Assembly: GCF_002863305.2 (NCBI RefSeq)
Contig: NZ_CP136962.1
Coordinates: 2,280,521-2,344,520, forward strand
From: Neisseria perflava
Lineage (GTDB): Bacteria > Pseudomonadota > Gammaproteobacteria > Burkholderiales > Neisseriaceae
Direction: 5' to 3'
Length of the DNA: 64,000 bases
Part shown: positions 9,629-18,627 of the stretch, in pieces
Layout of the letters: each line of letters starts with the position of its first letter
How positions within the stretch are numbered: position 1 is the first letter of the stretch
The notes under the pieces: generated by a model
What the model was told of the DNA's origin: nothing
The model's input: only the letters and a program-made list of their open reading frames with translations
Databases searched by the model: none
Translations under genes and position numbers: made by a program

Positions 9629-9931
9629 TTAGTTTTGCTCCAAGCGCGCCAGTGCTTTTTGGCACGCGTTGTTCATGTCGGTTATTTTACGCTCAAATTC
9701 ACCGATTGCCAAATCGTCGTTGAGGGTGGTTTTCAAGAGGTCGTGTACGACGTTGAGGGCTGCCATGACGACGATTTTGTCCGTGCCGACGATGCGGCCG
9801 CTTTCTTTAATCGCGTCGCTTTTTTTGTTGAGCATTTCAACGGCTTGTAGCAGGGTGGCTTTTTCTTCACTCGGCGTGTTGATGGTGAAGTTGACATTCA
9901 TGATGTCGAGATTGACTTGTTCGATACTCAC
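9629..9931 (-). CDS. zapA: Cell division protein ZapA
   Basis: 100 aa; N-terminal strand MSIEQVNLDIMNVNFTIN, then the helix-rich part with VVMAALNVVHDLL and a C-terminal coiled coil. ZapA binds and bundles FtsZ filaments at the division ring. It lies 11 bp behind the zapB-like gene, and 6S RNA follows, the order seen in many proteobacteria. Confidence 0.9.
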   Translation of the reverse strand: MSIEQVNLDIMNVNFTINTPSEEKATLLQAVEMLNKKSDAIKESGRIVGTDKIVVMAALNVVHDLLKTTLNDDLAIGEFERKITDMNNACQKALARLEQN

Positions 9932-9942
9932 GGGGCGTCCTT

Positions 9943-10266
9943 TTATTGTTGTGTTTCTTGGGGCAATCGGGCAATGAGGCTGCGGATTTGGTCTGCACTT
10001 TGGGCCAGCGCGTTGCGGTAGTTTTCTTTTTCGGCAGTCAGGTTGTCAATTTTGCTTTGCAGGTCTTCTTTGAGTTTGCCGACTTGAACCAGCAAGGCTT
10101 CGCTGAGTTCGTCAATGGCCGCGTCGTGTTGGCGTTTTTGTTGCTCTTGCTCGAGTTTGAGTCTGTCGATTTCTTCGTTGAGACGGCGGTTTTCTGAAAC
10201 CAGCGTTTCAAATTTTTGGACAAGTTGGTAAACGTTGATTTCCAGGTTGTTTAGTGATTGGTTCAT
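9943..10266 (-). CDS. Small coiled-coil protein upstream of zapA (ZapB-like)
   Basis: 107 aa, almost wholly predicted coiled coil: heptads run from about residue 10 (VYQLVQKFETLVSENRRL) through ENYRNALAQ, with many E, K, Q and L. The family is usually found directly upstream of zapA and is thought to support the division ring. Start chosen at 10266, which has AAGGGA in the right position; the 11 upstream codons include DUS-derived residues. Confidence 0.7.
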   Translation of the reverse strand: MNQSLNNLEINVYQLVQKFETLVSENRRLNEEIDRLKLEQEQQKRQHDAAIDELSEALLVQVGKLKEDLQSKIDNLTAEKENYRNALAQSADQIRSLIARLPQETQQ

Positions 10267-10340
10267 GTGTTTCCCTTCAGACGGCCTTATGGCTGCCATA
10301 TTGTGCGTCAGACCGTCTGAATGGCAGACGGCGCGACCGT

Positions 10341-11330
10341 TTATTCGAAGCGAGCGCTTCGTTCCATCAGGCGTTCAACGACTTGCTGCGGTGTCATTTC
10401 TTTGCGGATGAGTTGCAGCAGGGTTTGAGTGATGGGCATATCGATTTGGTATTTGGCGGCGGTGTTGAAGACTTCTTCAATGGTGCTGACACCTTCGGAA
10501 ACGTGGCCGATTTCGACAAGCACTTGATGCAACTCTTTGCCTTCTGCGAGGCCGAGGCCGACGCGGCGGTTGCGCGAGAGTGCGCCGGTACAGGTCAGGA
10601 TAAGGTCACCGATGCCTGCCAAACCCATCATGGTTTTGGGTTGTGCGCCCATGGCGATGGCAAGGCGGGTGATTTCGGCAAGGCCGCGGGTTACTAAGGC
10701 TGCACGTGCATTGAGGCCGTATTCGAGGCCGTCTGAAAGGCCGGTGGCAATTGCCATGACGTTTTTAACGGCACCGCCCACTGCGACACCGATGACGTCG
10801 GTGCTACCGTACAGGCGCATTACATTGGTGTTCAGTTGGGCAGTAGTTTCTTCCACCCAGTCTTTGTTTTCGGAAGCAAACACGACGGCGCAAGGCAGTT
10901 GTGCTGCAAGTTCTTGGGCAAAGCTCGGACCTGAGAGAACGCCGATTTTTTTATTGTTAGGCAGGACTTCTTTCAGTACTTGGAAAGTCAAAAGGCCGGT
11001 ATCTTGTTCAAAACCTTTGCAGGCGGCGAGAACGGGAATATCGGCAGCGTTATGCTGTTTGAGCAGCTCGGCGCTGCTTCTGAGGCCGGCTACGGAGGTA
11101 ACGATCAGGGCAAGTTGGCTGTCTTTCAGCGCTTCGCCCAAATCGGCGTGAACGGTCAGGGACTCAGGGAAAGGGAAGCCGGGCAGGCCGCGTTTGTTTT
11201 CGCGATCTGCTTGCAGGGTGCGGATTTGGTCGGGATTGCGTGTCCAAAGGGCAACTTCATTGTTGTGGTGCGCAAAGTGCAACGCGAGAGCTGTACCCCA
11301 CGAACCTGCGCCGATGACGGTAATTTTCAT
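10341..11330 (-). CDS. gpsA: Glycerol-3-phosphate dehydrogenase [NAD(P)+]
   Basis: 329 aa cytosolic enzyme making sn-glycerol-3-phosphate from dihydroxyacetone phosphate for phospholipid synthesis. Rossmann motif VIGAGSWGTALA at residues 4-15, the GVLSGPSFAQE block and the AVGGAVKNVMAIA segment with the catalytic lysine are all present. Start at 11330 (MKITVIG) as in the family; the 19 upstream codons look unrelated. It may share a transcript with the zapB-like and zapA genes, as only degenerate DUS copies lie between. Confidence 0.95.
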   Translation of the reverse strand: MKITVIGAGSWGTALALHFAHHNNEVALWTRNPDQIRTLQADRENKRGLPGFPFPESLTVHADLGEALKDSQLALIVTSVAGLRSSAELLKQHNAADIPVLAACKGFEQDTGLLTFQVLKEVLPNNKKIGVLSGPSFAQELAAQLPCAVVFASENKDWVEETTAQLNTNVMRLYGSTDVIGVAVGGAVKNVMAIATGLSDGLEYGLNARAALVTRGLAEITRLAIAMGAQPKTMMGLAGIGDLILTCTGALSRNRRVGLGLAEGKELHQVLVEIGHVSEGVSTIEEVFNTAAKYQIDMPITQTLLQLIRKEMTPQQVVERLMERSARFE

Positions 11331-11430
11331 GTTTCTCTTCCATATGGGAACGGGGCTTACTTTAAAACAAACGGCTTTGGGGTGCAAGGGCGGCGTTTGT
11401 GAAAAATATTTTGTGCCGTTTAAAAAGCCT

Positions 11431-11458
11431 TAGGCCGTCTGAAAGTTCAGACGGCCTG
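11431..11458 (-). terminator. DUS hairpin ending the glycan locus
   Basis: Perfect 12-bp stem AGGCCGTCTGAA with a 2-base loop, 8 bp past the stop of wzc. It marks the 3' border of the large locus. Confidence 0.75.
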
Positions 11459-11465
11459 CTTCGGT

Positions 11466-13625
11466 TTATGATTTATTGTTACCGGAATGGTAGGCATCGT
11501 AGGCGTAGTAGTCGTAGCTGTTGTTGGCTTCGCGCTTCATACCGTTGAGGACGACACCTTTGATGTTGATGTGGTTTTGTTTGAGGCGCTCGACGCTGGC
11601 CTCAAGCTCTCGTGCACGCGTGTGCGCATAACGGCTGATCATCAGGACGGTGCCGGCATATTGGCCGATGATGACGGCGTCGGTAACGGCTAATACGGGC
11701 GGCGTGTCCAAGATGACGTAATCGTAGCGTTGGCGCGCGTGGGTGAGCAACTCGTTGAAACGGTTGTCCATCAAAAGCTCGGACGGATTGCTAGGATAGC
11801 TGCCGCTGCTGATGAGATGAAGGTTTTCAATGCCGGTCTCTTGTACGGCTTTGGCCGGAGCCGCTTTGCCGTTAAGGATGTCAGACAAGCCGAACTCGGG
11901 GGTAAGGCCGAAGAGTCGGTCGAGGTAGCCTTTGCGCATATCGGTATCGATAAGCAGAACGCGTTTGCCTGACTGCGCCATTACGGTGGCGAGGTTTGCG
12001 GAGATAAAGGATTTACCTGCTTCAGGCGCGGCACCGGTAATCATGAGGACGTTGTTAGGCGCGTCCAGCATGGAGAAGTAGATATTGGTGCGCAGGGCGC
12101 GGATGGCTTCGACGGCCGTGTCGGCGCGGTCTTCGCTGGCCAGCAGATAGTTGGAACGGCCGCCGGTTTTCTTGAATTTGCTTTTGAAGAAGTCGCGTTT
12201 TTGCTGGGTTTTGGAGTGCGGAACAAGAGCGACGACTTCCAAATTGAGGTTTTCGATTTCTTCGGATGAAGTAATGCCGTTTTTCATGCGGTTGCGAATT
12301 ATCAGCCACAAAGAGGTTAATGAACCTGTGGCAAGTGCGCTCAGAAGTGTGATGACGGCTTTGCGCGGTGCAACGGGGTTTTCAGGGACATAGGCATAAT
12401 CGACGATGCGGACATTACCTTGCGCACTGGCTTTCATGATGTTGAGTTCTTGTTGTTTGCTCAACAGTTGGACGTAGGTTGCTTGGTTGGTTTCTACGTC
12501 GCGGGTCAGGCGGATGACTTCTTGTTGGGTATTCGGCAACTCGGCGATTTGTTGGTTGATTTTGTTTTTAGCGCGCTCGAGGACGGCAAGTTTGTCCAAT
12601 ACGGCTTTATAGGAAGGGTGTTCCGGCGTGTACAGCTCGGCCAAACCTGCTTCTTCGGTTTTGAGCAGGGTAATTTGGGTTTCGATGCCGGTCAGGCTTT
12701 CCAATGCGCCTTTGGACTCGAGCGGAATGTCGAGAGAGCCTGATTGTTGGCGGTAGGCATTGAGTTTGTTTTCAGCGTCTTGCAAGGTTTCTTTCAAGCG
12801 TGGCAATTCTTCGCTGATGAAGGCCAAACCGCTGGATGCGACTTGGACGTCGCGTTCGCGGTTTTGCGCAACGTAGTTGTCGGCAATGCTGTTGAGGATG
12901 ACGCTGGTACGTTTAGGGTCGGTGCCGGTAAAGGTAAGGTTAATGATGGGGCTGGTTTTACCTTTGCTGATAACAGCCAGTTTGTTTTGGATGTTTTCGA
13001 TGGCGCTGATGCGGGAGAACTTGGTTAACGCAAATTCTTGACCCGGATTAGCCAGGATTTGATCGATTTTGAGGGTGGTTTGATTGTTGATTTTCAGAGG
13101 CACGCCGACCTTGCCTTCGACAACGCGTTTGTCAGGCAGGGTAAGGGTATAGGCTTTGTTGCTCTTGGCGGTCAGTGTGAAGGTTTTGTTGAACCATTCG
13201 TCTTGTACGGTAAAGTTGCCGACGGTCAGTTTGGGATCGGGGTCGCCGCTGATGTTGTGCATTAGGCTGCCGATAACGGGTGTGTATTTGGCTTTGATTT
13301 CTTGGTCAAGCTGAAGGTCGTCAACGGTTTTACCCAGCACCAAGCGTGATTGAACCAGCTCGACTTCTGCTTCAGACGGCGTGGTTTGGTTGTTGAAGAT
13401 ACTGTTGATTTCAGTCAGGATTTGGTTTTGTCGCGTTTCAATTTCCAGCATGGCATCGGCACGGTATTGCGGAGTGGATGCCAGGCTGAAGGCTGCTCCA
13501 AGAATGCCGCCTGCAAGCAGGGCGGCGAGGATTTTGTATTTATTTGTCCAAATTACTCGCAGCTGTTGGCCGAAGTCGATTTCGTCGTTGTCTGCGCTGT
13601 AAGGTGTGTAGGTCGTTTTTTTCAT
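11466..13625 (-). CDS. wzc: Wzc-like polysaccharide co-polymerase / tyrosine autokinase
   Basis: 719 aa inner-membrane BY-kinase that controls chain length and export in Wzy-dependent polysaccharide systems. N-terminal Wzz domain with a membrane segment near residues 33-50, a long periplasmic coiled-coil region, a second membrane segment near 430, then the cytoplasmic kinase with Walker A (GAAPEAGKS), Walker A' (VLLIDTDMRKG) and VILDTPPVL. The tail carries a tyrosine cluster (SYDYYAYDAY), the usual autophosphorylation site and substrate of Wzb. Last gene of the locus, 26 bp behind wzb. No such gene belongs to the ABC-type capsule locus of meningococcus. Confidence 0.93.
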   Translation of the reverse strand: MKKTTYTPYSADNDEIDFGQQLRVIWTNKYKILAALLAGGILGAAFSLASTPQYRADAMLEIETRQNQILTEINSIFNNQTTPSEAEVELVQSRLVLGKTVDDLQLDQEIKAKYTPVIGSLMHNISGDPDPKLTVGNFTVQDEWFNKTFTLTAKSNKAYTLTLPDKRVVEGKVGVPLKINNQTTLKIDQILANPGQEFALTKFSRISAIENIQNKLAVISKGKTSPIINLTFTGTDPKRTSVILNSIADNYVAQNRERDVQVASSGLAFISEELPRLKETLQDAENKLNAYRQQSGSLDIPLESKGALESLTGIETQITLLKTEEAGLAELYTPEHPSYKAVLDKLAVLERAKNKINQQIAELPNTQQEVIRLTRDVETNQATYVQLLSKQQELNIMKASAQGNVRIVDYAYVPENPVAPRKAVITLLSALATGSLTSLWLIIRNRMKNGITSSEEIENLNLEVVALVPHSKTQQKRDFFKSKFKKTGGRSNYLLASEDRADTAVEAIRALRTNIYFSMLDAPNNVLMITGAAPEAGKSFISANLATVMAQSGKRVLLIDTDMRKGYLDRLFGLTPEFGLSDILNGKAAPAKAVQETGIENLHLISSGSYPSNPSELLMDNRFNELLTHARQRYDYVILDTPPVLAVTDAVIIGQYAGTVLMISRYAHTRARELEASVERLKQNHINIKGVVLNGMKREANNSYDYYAYDAYHSGNNKS

Positions 13626-13651
13626 TGCTTGCTTTCTTGTTCATGCCGGTT

Positions 13652-14101
13652 TTATACCGGTTGAGTTTTTCCGTTTAGTTTGGTTTTCCAAGTGTCTGCG
13701 GCAGCATTGAGCTGTTCAAAAACGGCTTCAAACATTTCACTGCTTTGTTTGTATGGGTCAGGTACGGTTTTTTTAGGCAACCATTGGGCAAACAGCATGG
13801 TTTTGCTGCGTGCCGGCGGATGGATGTCGGCCACCATGTCAATTTGACAGGGCTCCATGACGAGAATCAAATCGGCCTGTTCGCACATTTGGGCAGTCAG
13901 TTGGCGTGCCGTATGGCCTGCAACGATAACGCCGTGTTTGAGTGCGGTTTTGATGGCTTGGAAATCGGCATCCTTACCTGCCAGTGCTTTTATGCCAGCG
14001 CTGCTGATGCGGTGGCCGGGTAGTTTTTTCTGCATAATCCGCTCTGCGGTGGGGGAGCGGCAGATGTTGCCTAGGCAGACGATGAGTATGTTGTGGTACA
14101 T
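13652..14101 (-). CDS. wzb: Low-molecular-weight protein-tyrosine phosphatase (Wzb)
   Basis: 149 aa phosphatase with the P-loop CLGNICRS at residues 9-16 (nucleophile Cys9, Arg15) and the general-acid loop DPYKQS near residue 116. In group 1/4 capsule and exopolysaccharide systems it removes phosphate from the tyrosine tail of Wzc, and the wza-wzb-wzc order here matches that role. Confidence 0.93.
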   Translation of the reverse strand: MYHNILIVCLGNICRSPTAERIMQKKLPGHRISSAGIKALAGKDADFQAIKTALKHGVIVAGHTARQLTAQMCEQADLILVMEPCQIDMVADIHPPARSKTMLFAQWLPKKTVPDPYKQSSEMFEAVFEQLNAAADTWKTKLNGKTQPV

Positions 14102-14270
14102 GATATTGTTTCGGTTTATGGTCTGAAAAAAGCGTGAGTCAGACTATAAGGTACTGCTTTTCCGTTTGTGCGGTGTGTACGGCTTTTATATGCCGTTTAT
14201 GTAATTTGGTTGGATTGTGCGTGATTTTGTATCCTGCTGTCAAACAGGGTCTGACAGCAGGAACCACTGC
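14102..14270. other. Gap between wza and wzb
   Basis: 169 bp with no gene. It contains inverted CTGACAGCAG-type repeats around 14237-14265 (CTGCTGTCAAACAGGGTCTGACAGCAG) that form a hairpin just past the wza stop; this may trim wzb-wzc expression relative to wza. Confidence 0.4.
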
Positions 14271-15398
14271 TTATTTAAACGTATTGTCGAGGGTATTGAC
14301 GTTGCTGATGGAGTTGGTAATTTGTGACATTACGCGGTTCCAACGGGTAACTGGGGCGGCGGTAACGTAAACGGTGTCTTCGGAGCGCAATTTGAATTCG
14401 CTGCCCAGTGCGTAAGAAGTCGCATCTTTTAGGTTGAGCTGGTAGATGTGGATAGGTCTGGCCGCATCTTCAGGTGCGCGGCGGATCACGAATACGCCGG
14501 TTGCATCCGCATAGGCTTGGTTCATGCCGCCCACTTCGCCGAGCGCTTGGGTCAGGTTGAGGCCGTGATTGCCGATCGGCAGGGTGGCTTGTTTGCCGAC
14601 TTCACCCATGATGTAGATTTTGTTGTTGCTGCTGTTAGGAACATAAACGATGTCACCATGGCTGAGGAGGTGGTTTTGCGACATATCACCGTATTGCAAC
14701 ATGTCTTGTAGGGAAATGGTGCGGTCGACGCCGTTGTGCGTCCATTTGATGTGTTGGGTGTCGGCACTTTGGGTGACGCCGCCTGCTTGGTTGATGGCAT
14801 CCAAAATGGTCATCGGGATATTGGTAATCGGCAGCTGACCTGCTTGGCTGATGGCACCGGATACTGAAATGCGTTGCGAACGGAATTCGGTAACGTTGAT
14901 GGCTACTTGAGGATTTTTGATGTAGCGTTTCAGAAGGTTGGTCAGGGTATTTTGCAATTCGTCCAAAGTTTTGCCTTTGGCTTGAATTTTGCCTGCTAAC
15001 GGGTAAGTAATATAACCGCCCTCATCCACCCAGGCGCCGCGGCTGACTTGGTTGGTTTGCGGGTTGCTTTGCTGGATGGGGGAATTGAGGTCGGAGTGCG
15101 CCCAAACCATGATATTGAGGACGTCGCCGCTGCCGATGCGGTAGCGGTAAGCGCTTTTGCTTTGCTCCAAGCCTTGGTTGGCTTGGGAAAGTACGGGTGG
15201 CGTACGCATTTTTTCAATCAGGTTGGGCGTGATGGGGTAAACGGCAACGCGGCTGTCGAGGTTGGTATCGGCTGCGGTGTCGGTGTCGGTGTAAACAATG
15301 GTTTTGGTTCGGGTTTTGATGGTTGAACCAGGAATGACTGTTGTGCTGTTGCAGGCAGTCAGTGCGAATAGAGTAAGCAGGGAGAGTGTTTTTTTCAT
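14271..15398 (-). CDS. wza: Wza-like outer-membrane polysaccharide export lipoprotein
   Basis: 375 aa. Signal peptide with lipobox LTAC (Cys16), so a lipoprotein; then the polysaccharide-export domain (YRIGSGDVLNIMVW, near residue 86) and SLBB-type repeats (ISVSGAISQAGQLPI and IYIMGEVGKQATLPI). Wza octamers form the outer-membrane channel through which a Wzy-made polymer leaves the cell, docking on Wzc. First of the wza-wzb-wzc set at the 3' end of the locus. No phase-variation tract is visible. Confidence 0.93.
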   Translation of the reverse strand: MKKTLSLLTLFALTACNSTTVIPGSTIKTRTKTIVYTDTDTAADTNLDSRVAVYPITPNLIEKMRTPPVLSQANQGLEQSKSAYRYRIGSGDVLNIMVWAHSDLNSPIQQSNPQTNQVSRGAWVDEGGYITYPLAGKIQAKGKTLDELQNTLTNLLKRYIKNPQVAINVTEFRSQRISVSGAISQAGQLPITNIPMTILDAINQAGGVTQSADTQHIKWTHNGVDRTISLQDMLQYGDMSQNHLLSHGDIVYVPNSSNNKIYIMGEVGKQATLPIGNHGLNLTQALGEVGGMNQAYADATGVFVIRRAPEDAARPIHIYQLNLKDATSYALGSEFKLRSEDTVYVTAAPVTRWNRVMSQITNSISNVNTLDNTFK

Positions 15399-15425
15399 GT
15401 AGTAGTCCTTGCAGTATGGTGTCCG

Positions 15426-15452
15426 GGCCGTCTGAAAATGTTCAGACGGCCT
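15426..15452 (-). repeat. DUS pair overlapping the pglD stop
   Basis: Inverted uptake sequences with a 4-base loop. The first arm encodes the last residues Ala-Val and the TGA of pglD. It could reduce transcription into wza, but no other wza promoter is evident. Confidence 0.7.
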
Positions 15453-17343
15453 TGTTGTTTTGTTGCCAAACCAAGTCGCAGATACCGTCTTTAGGTACGA
15501 AGCCTGTCGGTGCGCGCAACAGAAGCTGGCGCAGGCTGTTTTGGTCGCTTTGGAAACAAGCGGTTTCGAGTTCCGACAGTATGTCAGATAATTGCGTCCA
15601 TGGAAGCATTACTTCACTGGCGGTCATAATACGGGGATGAGTGGTTTTTTGCACCTCGTCGCCGATGAGCAGTTCTTCATAAAGTTTCTCGCCCGGGCGC
15701 AGGCCGGTAATCTTGATTTCGATGTCGCCGTGGGGGTGTTGTTCGTCTTTCACTTTGAGGCCGCTGAGGACAATCATTTGACGGGCAAGGTCGATGATTT
15801 TGACGGATTCACCCATGTCGAGGACGAATACGTCGCCGCCTTTACCCATTGCGCCGGCTTGGATAACCAATTGCGCCGCTTCGGGAATGGTCATGAAGTA
15901 GCGGGTAATGTCTTGGTGAGTCAGGGTAATCGGGCCGCCTTCGGCAATTTGTTTTTCAAATACAGGAACAACGGAACCGGACGAACCCAATACATTGCCG
16001 AAACGCACCATGCAGAAGCGTGTTTTTTGTTCCGGCTCGGCGGCAAGGGCTTGCAGGCAGAGTTCGGCCATGCGTTTGCTGGCGCCCATGGTGTTGGTCG
16101 GACGGACGGCTTTGTCGGTGGAAATCAAAACAAAGGTGGAAACGCCTGCATCTACGGCAGCCTGCGCACAGCAGAGTGTGCCGAACACGTTGTTTTGAAT
16201 GCCTTCGATGGTGTTGAACTCTACCATTGGAACGTGTTTGTAGGCTGCGGCATGATAAACGGTGTCGACGTGATAGGCCTTCATGATGCTGCTAAGGCGT
16301 TCTTTGTTTTGAACCGAACCCAAAAGCGGTACGACTTCAACTTGGCTGCCTTGCGCGGCTTGGGTTTCGCGCAACTCTTTGTCTATGCTGTACAGGGCGA
16401 ATTCGGACAATTCAAACAACAGCAGTTTGGTCGGCCGGCAATTGAGAATTTGACGGCAAAGTTCGGAGCCGATAGAGCCGCCTGCGCCGGTTACCATCAC
16501 GACTTTGTCGCTGATGTCGGCGCGCATCAATTCAGGGCGAGGTGCCACAGGGGCACGGCCGAGCAAATCGACCACAGAGATTTTTTTCAATGAGCTGACG
16601 TTGATTTTGCCGTCCACCAAATCCTTCATGCCCGGAATGGTCAAGACTTCGCATTTGTATGCTTCGAGGCGGCGGATGATGTCTTTGCGTTCTTCAGGCG
16701 TAGAACTTGGAATCGCCAGCAGAATTTTGCGGACGCCGTAACGGCTGATCAGCATCGGGATTTCGTTGGGGTTGTAGACGACAAGGTCATAGATGACGGT
16801 ACGTTGGATTTTCGGGTTGTCATCGACAAAGGCAATGGCCGAATATTCGTTAACCTGTTTGATGGCTTCCAACAACTGGCGGCCTGATTGGCCTGCGCCG
16901 TAGATGATGACAGGGGTCATCTGTTTGCGGTGATGGTCGGTCAGAATCGCACGCAGGATCATGCGCGAGCTGGTTACGCCGACCACCAGAACTAAGAAAT
17001 AGACGATGGGCAGGGCAAGGTGTAGTTTTTGTTCAAAAATCAGGGTGGTCAGGCAGAACAAGACCGCTGAAATAATGCTGCCGAATGCGGCGGCAGTCAG
17101 GACGCGGATGCTGACGAAGCGCGTGACGGCGCGATAGAGGCCGATACGGATGAAAAGGATGATGGTCAGCACAGCGGTGCTGCCGAAAGCCAGCCAGTTG
17201 GCGATACTCAACCATTCGTCGGAATATTGCACTTTGAGGCTTTGGGCAAACCAAAACGCCACGAATATCATCAAGATGTCGTGGATGACGAAGAAGGTTT
17301 TTTTAAGGTTGCGCGGCAGAGCCAGCAGGGTTTCCAAGTTCAT
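15442..17343 (-). CDS. pglD: Membrane-bound UDP-GlcNAc 4,6-dehydratase PglD
   Basis: 633 aa, the long WbpM/CapD-type dehydratase: four hydrophobic helices in the first 130 residues, a CoA-binding-like Rossmann region, then a SDR domain with TGAGGSIGSEL near residue 285. The usual catalytic Tyr of the YxxxK motif is replaced (MGASKR), as typical for this membrane group. It converts UDP-GlcNAc to UDP-2-acetamido-4-keto-2,4,6-trideoxyhexose, the first step to bacillosamine-type sugars. Neisserial O-glycosylation uses the same enzyme. Its C-terminus (KAV) is written by the DUS. Confidence 0.93.
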   Translation of the reverse strand: MNLETLLALPRNLKKTFFVIHDILMIFVAFWFAQSLKVQYSDEWLSIANWLAFGSTAVLTIILFIRIGLYRAVTRFVSIRVLTAAAFGSIISAVLFCLTTLIFEQKLHLALPIVYFLVLVVGVTSSRMILRAILTDHHRKQMTPVIIYGAGQSGRQLLEAIKQVNEYSAIAFVDDNPKIQRTVIYDLVVYNPNEIPMLISRYGVRKILLAIPSSTPEERKDIIRRLEAYKCEVLTIPGMKDLVDGKINVSSLKKISVVDLLGRAPVAPRPELMRADISDKVVMVTGAGGSIGSELCRQILNCRPTKLLLFELSEFALYSIDKELRETQAAQGSQVEVVPLLGSVQNKERLSSIMKAYHVDTVYHAAAYKHVPMVEFNTIEGIQNNVFGTLCCAQAAVDAGVSTFVLISTDKAVRPTNTMGASKRMAELCLQALAAEPEQKTRFCMVRFGNVLGSSGSVVPVFEKQIAEGGPITLTHQDITRYFMTIPEAAQLVIQAGAMGKGGDVFVLDMGESVKIIDLARQMIVLSGLKVKDEQHPHGDIEIKITGLRPGEKLYEELLIGDEVQKTTHPRIMTASEVMLPWTQLSDILSELETACFQSDQNSLRQLLLRAPTGFVPKDGICDLVWQQNNKAV

Positions 17344-17412
17344 TTTATATTTCTTGTGTCTGAGTGTTGTAATGTGGCTTGGTACGGATTGTTTGAAGCA
17401 GGCTGTTTTATT

Positions 17413-17449
17413 TTTTCAGACGGCCTGAAGTTGCAGGCCGTCTGAAAAT
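17413..17449 (-). repeat. Inverted DUS pair between pglC and pglD
   Basis: Stem TTTTCAGACGGCCTG with its complement, 3 bp past the pglC stop. Given that pglD has no obvious own promoter, it is either a leaky terminator or simply an uptake-sequence pair. Confidence 0.65.
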
Positions 17450-17451
17450 GA

Positions 17452-18627
17452 TTATGCCGTGGCTTCAGCCAATACGGCTTCGATGTTTTCTTTGCAGAAC
17501 GCAATTTCTTCATCGGTCAGGGTTGGGTGCACCAAGAACATCAGGCTGGTGTCGCCCAGTTGGACAGCGTTTTTCAGTCGCTCTTTCGGACGCCAAGGCG
17601 TGTTGTCGAAGGCTTTTTCCAAATACACTTCGGAGCAGCTGCCTTGATAGCAGGGGACTTTGCGCGCGTTCAATTCGCTGACGATGCGGTCGCGCGTCCA
17701 GCCGTCTTTCAGGTGTTCGGGTTTGACGAAAACGTAGAACTTGTATTGCGCGTGTTCGATGTAGTCGGCCACTTTAACCAAACGGATGCTGGCAAATTTG
17801 CCCAAGCTTTCAGCCAGTTTGGCGGCGTGCGCTTGGCGGCGTGCTGTCCATTCGGGCATGCGTTTGAGCTGGATGCGGCCGATGACCGCCTGCATTTCCA
17901 ACATGCGCCAGTTGGTACCGAAGCTTTCGTGCAGCCAGCGGAAACCGGGTGCGTGTTCGCGGTGGTACACGGCATCGTAGCTTTTGCCGTGGTCTTTGTA
18001 CGACCACATTTTGCTCCACAGCGCTTTGTCGTTGGTGGTTACCATACCGCCTTCGCCGCCGGTGGTCATGATTTTGTCTTGGCAGAACGACCAAGCACCG
18101 ACGTGGCCGATAGAGCCGACGGATTTGCCTTTGTATTTCGCACCGTGGGCTTGGGCGCAGTCTTCGATAACCCACAAGTTATGTTCTTTTGCCAAAGCCA
18201 TGATGTCGTCCATTTCGGCAGGCATCCCAGCAAGGTGAACCACGATGATGGCTTTTGTGTTTGGCGTCAAAGCGACTTTGATGGTTTCGGCGCTGATGTT
18301 TTGGCTGTTCAAATCGACATCGGCGAAAACCGGATTTGCGCCGGCGGTCACGATGCAGGATGCGGAAGCCAAGAAAGTGCGCGAAGTGACAATCACATCA
18401 TCGCCTTGGCCGATACCCATTGCTTTGAGGGCTACGTCCAAAGCCAACGTACCGTTGGAAAGGGCGACGGCGTATTGCGTGCTGACAAAAGCAGCAAATT
18501 CTTTTTCAAATTCGCGACATTCCGTACCTGTCCAGTAGTTGACTTTGTTGGACAGCAGGACTTTGGAAACGGCATCGGCTTCTTCTTGAGTAAAGCTTGG
18601 CCATGGGGAGAGTGATGTATTAAGCAT
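17452..18627 (-). CDS. pglC: Sugar aminotransferase PglC (DegT/DnrJ/EryC1)
   Basis: 391 aa PLP enzyme that aminates C4 of the 4-keto sugar made by PglD, giving the UDP-4-amino trideoxy sugar. The PLP lysine is Lys185 in SFCQDKIMTTGGEGG; IEDCAQAHGA near residue 154 is the cofactor-binding aspartate block. The ATG at 18627 has AGGA upstream and overlaps the formyltransferase stop by 8 bp. The protein resembles the meningococcal PglC, so the sugar precursor is probably the same even though later steps differ. Confidence 0.92.
   Translation of the reverse strand: MLNTSLSPWPSFTQEEADAVSKVLLSNKVNYWTGTECREFEKEFAAFVSTQYAVALSNGTLALDVALKAMGIGQGDDVIVTSRTFLASASCIVTAGANPVFADVDLNSQNISAETIKVALTPNTKAIIVVHLAGMPAEMDDIMALAKEHNLWVIEDCAQAHGAKYKGKSVGSIGHVGAWSFCQDKIMTTGGEGGMVTTNDKALWSKMWSYKDHGKSYDAVYHREHAPGFRWLHESFGTNWRMLEMQAVIGRIQLKRMPEWTARRQAHAAKLAESLGKFASIRLVKVADYIEHAQYKFYVFVKPEHLKDGWTRDRIVSELNARKVPCYQGSCSEVYLEKAFDNTPWRPKERLKNAVQLGDTSLMFLVHPTLTDEEIAFCKENIEAVLAEATA

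Noticed and set aside
15592..16593. 333-codon plus-strand frame opposite pglD
   Set aside because: Shadow of the pglD coding strand; no start signal and no recognisable domain.
17527..18615. 362-codon plus-strand frame opposite pglC
   Set aside because: Antisense mirror of a clear PLP aminotransferase.
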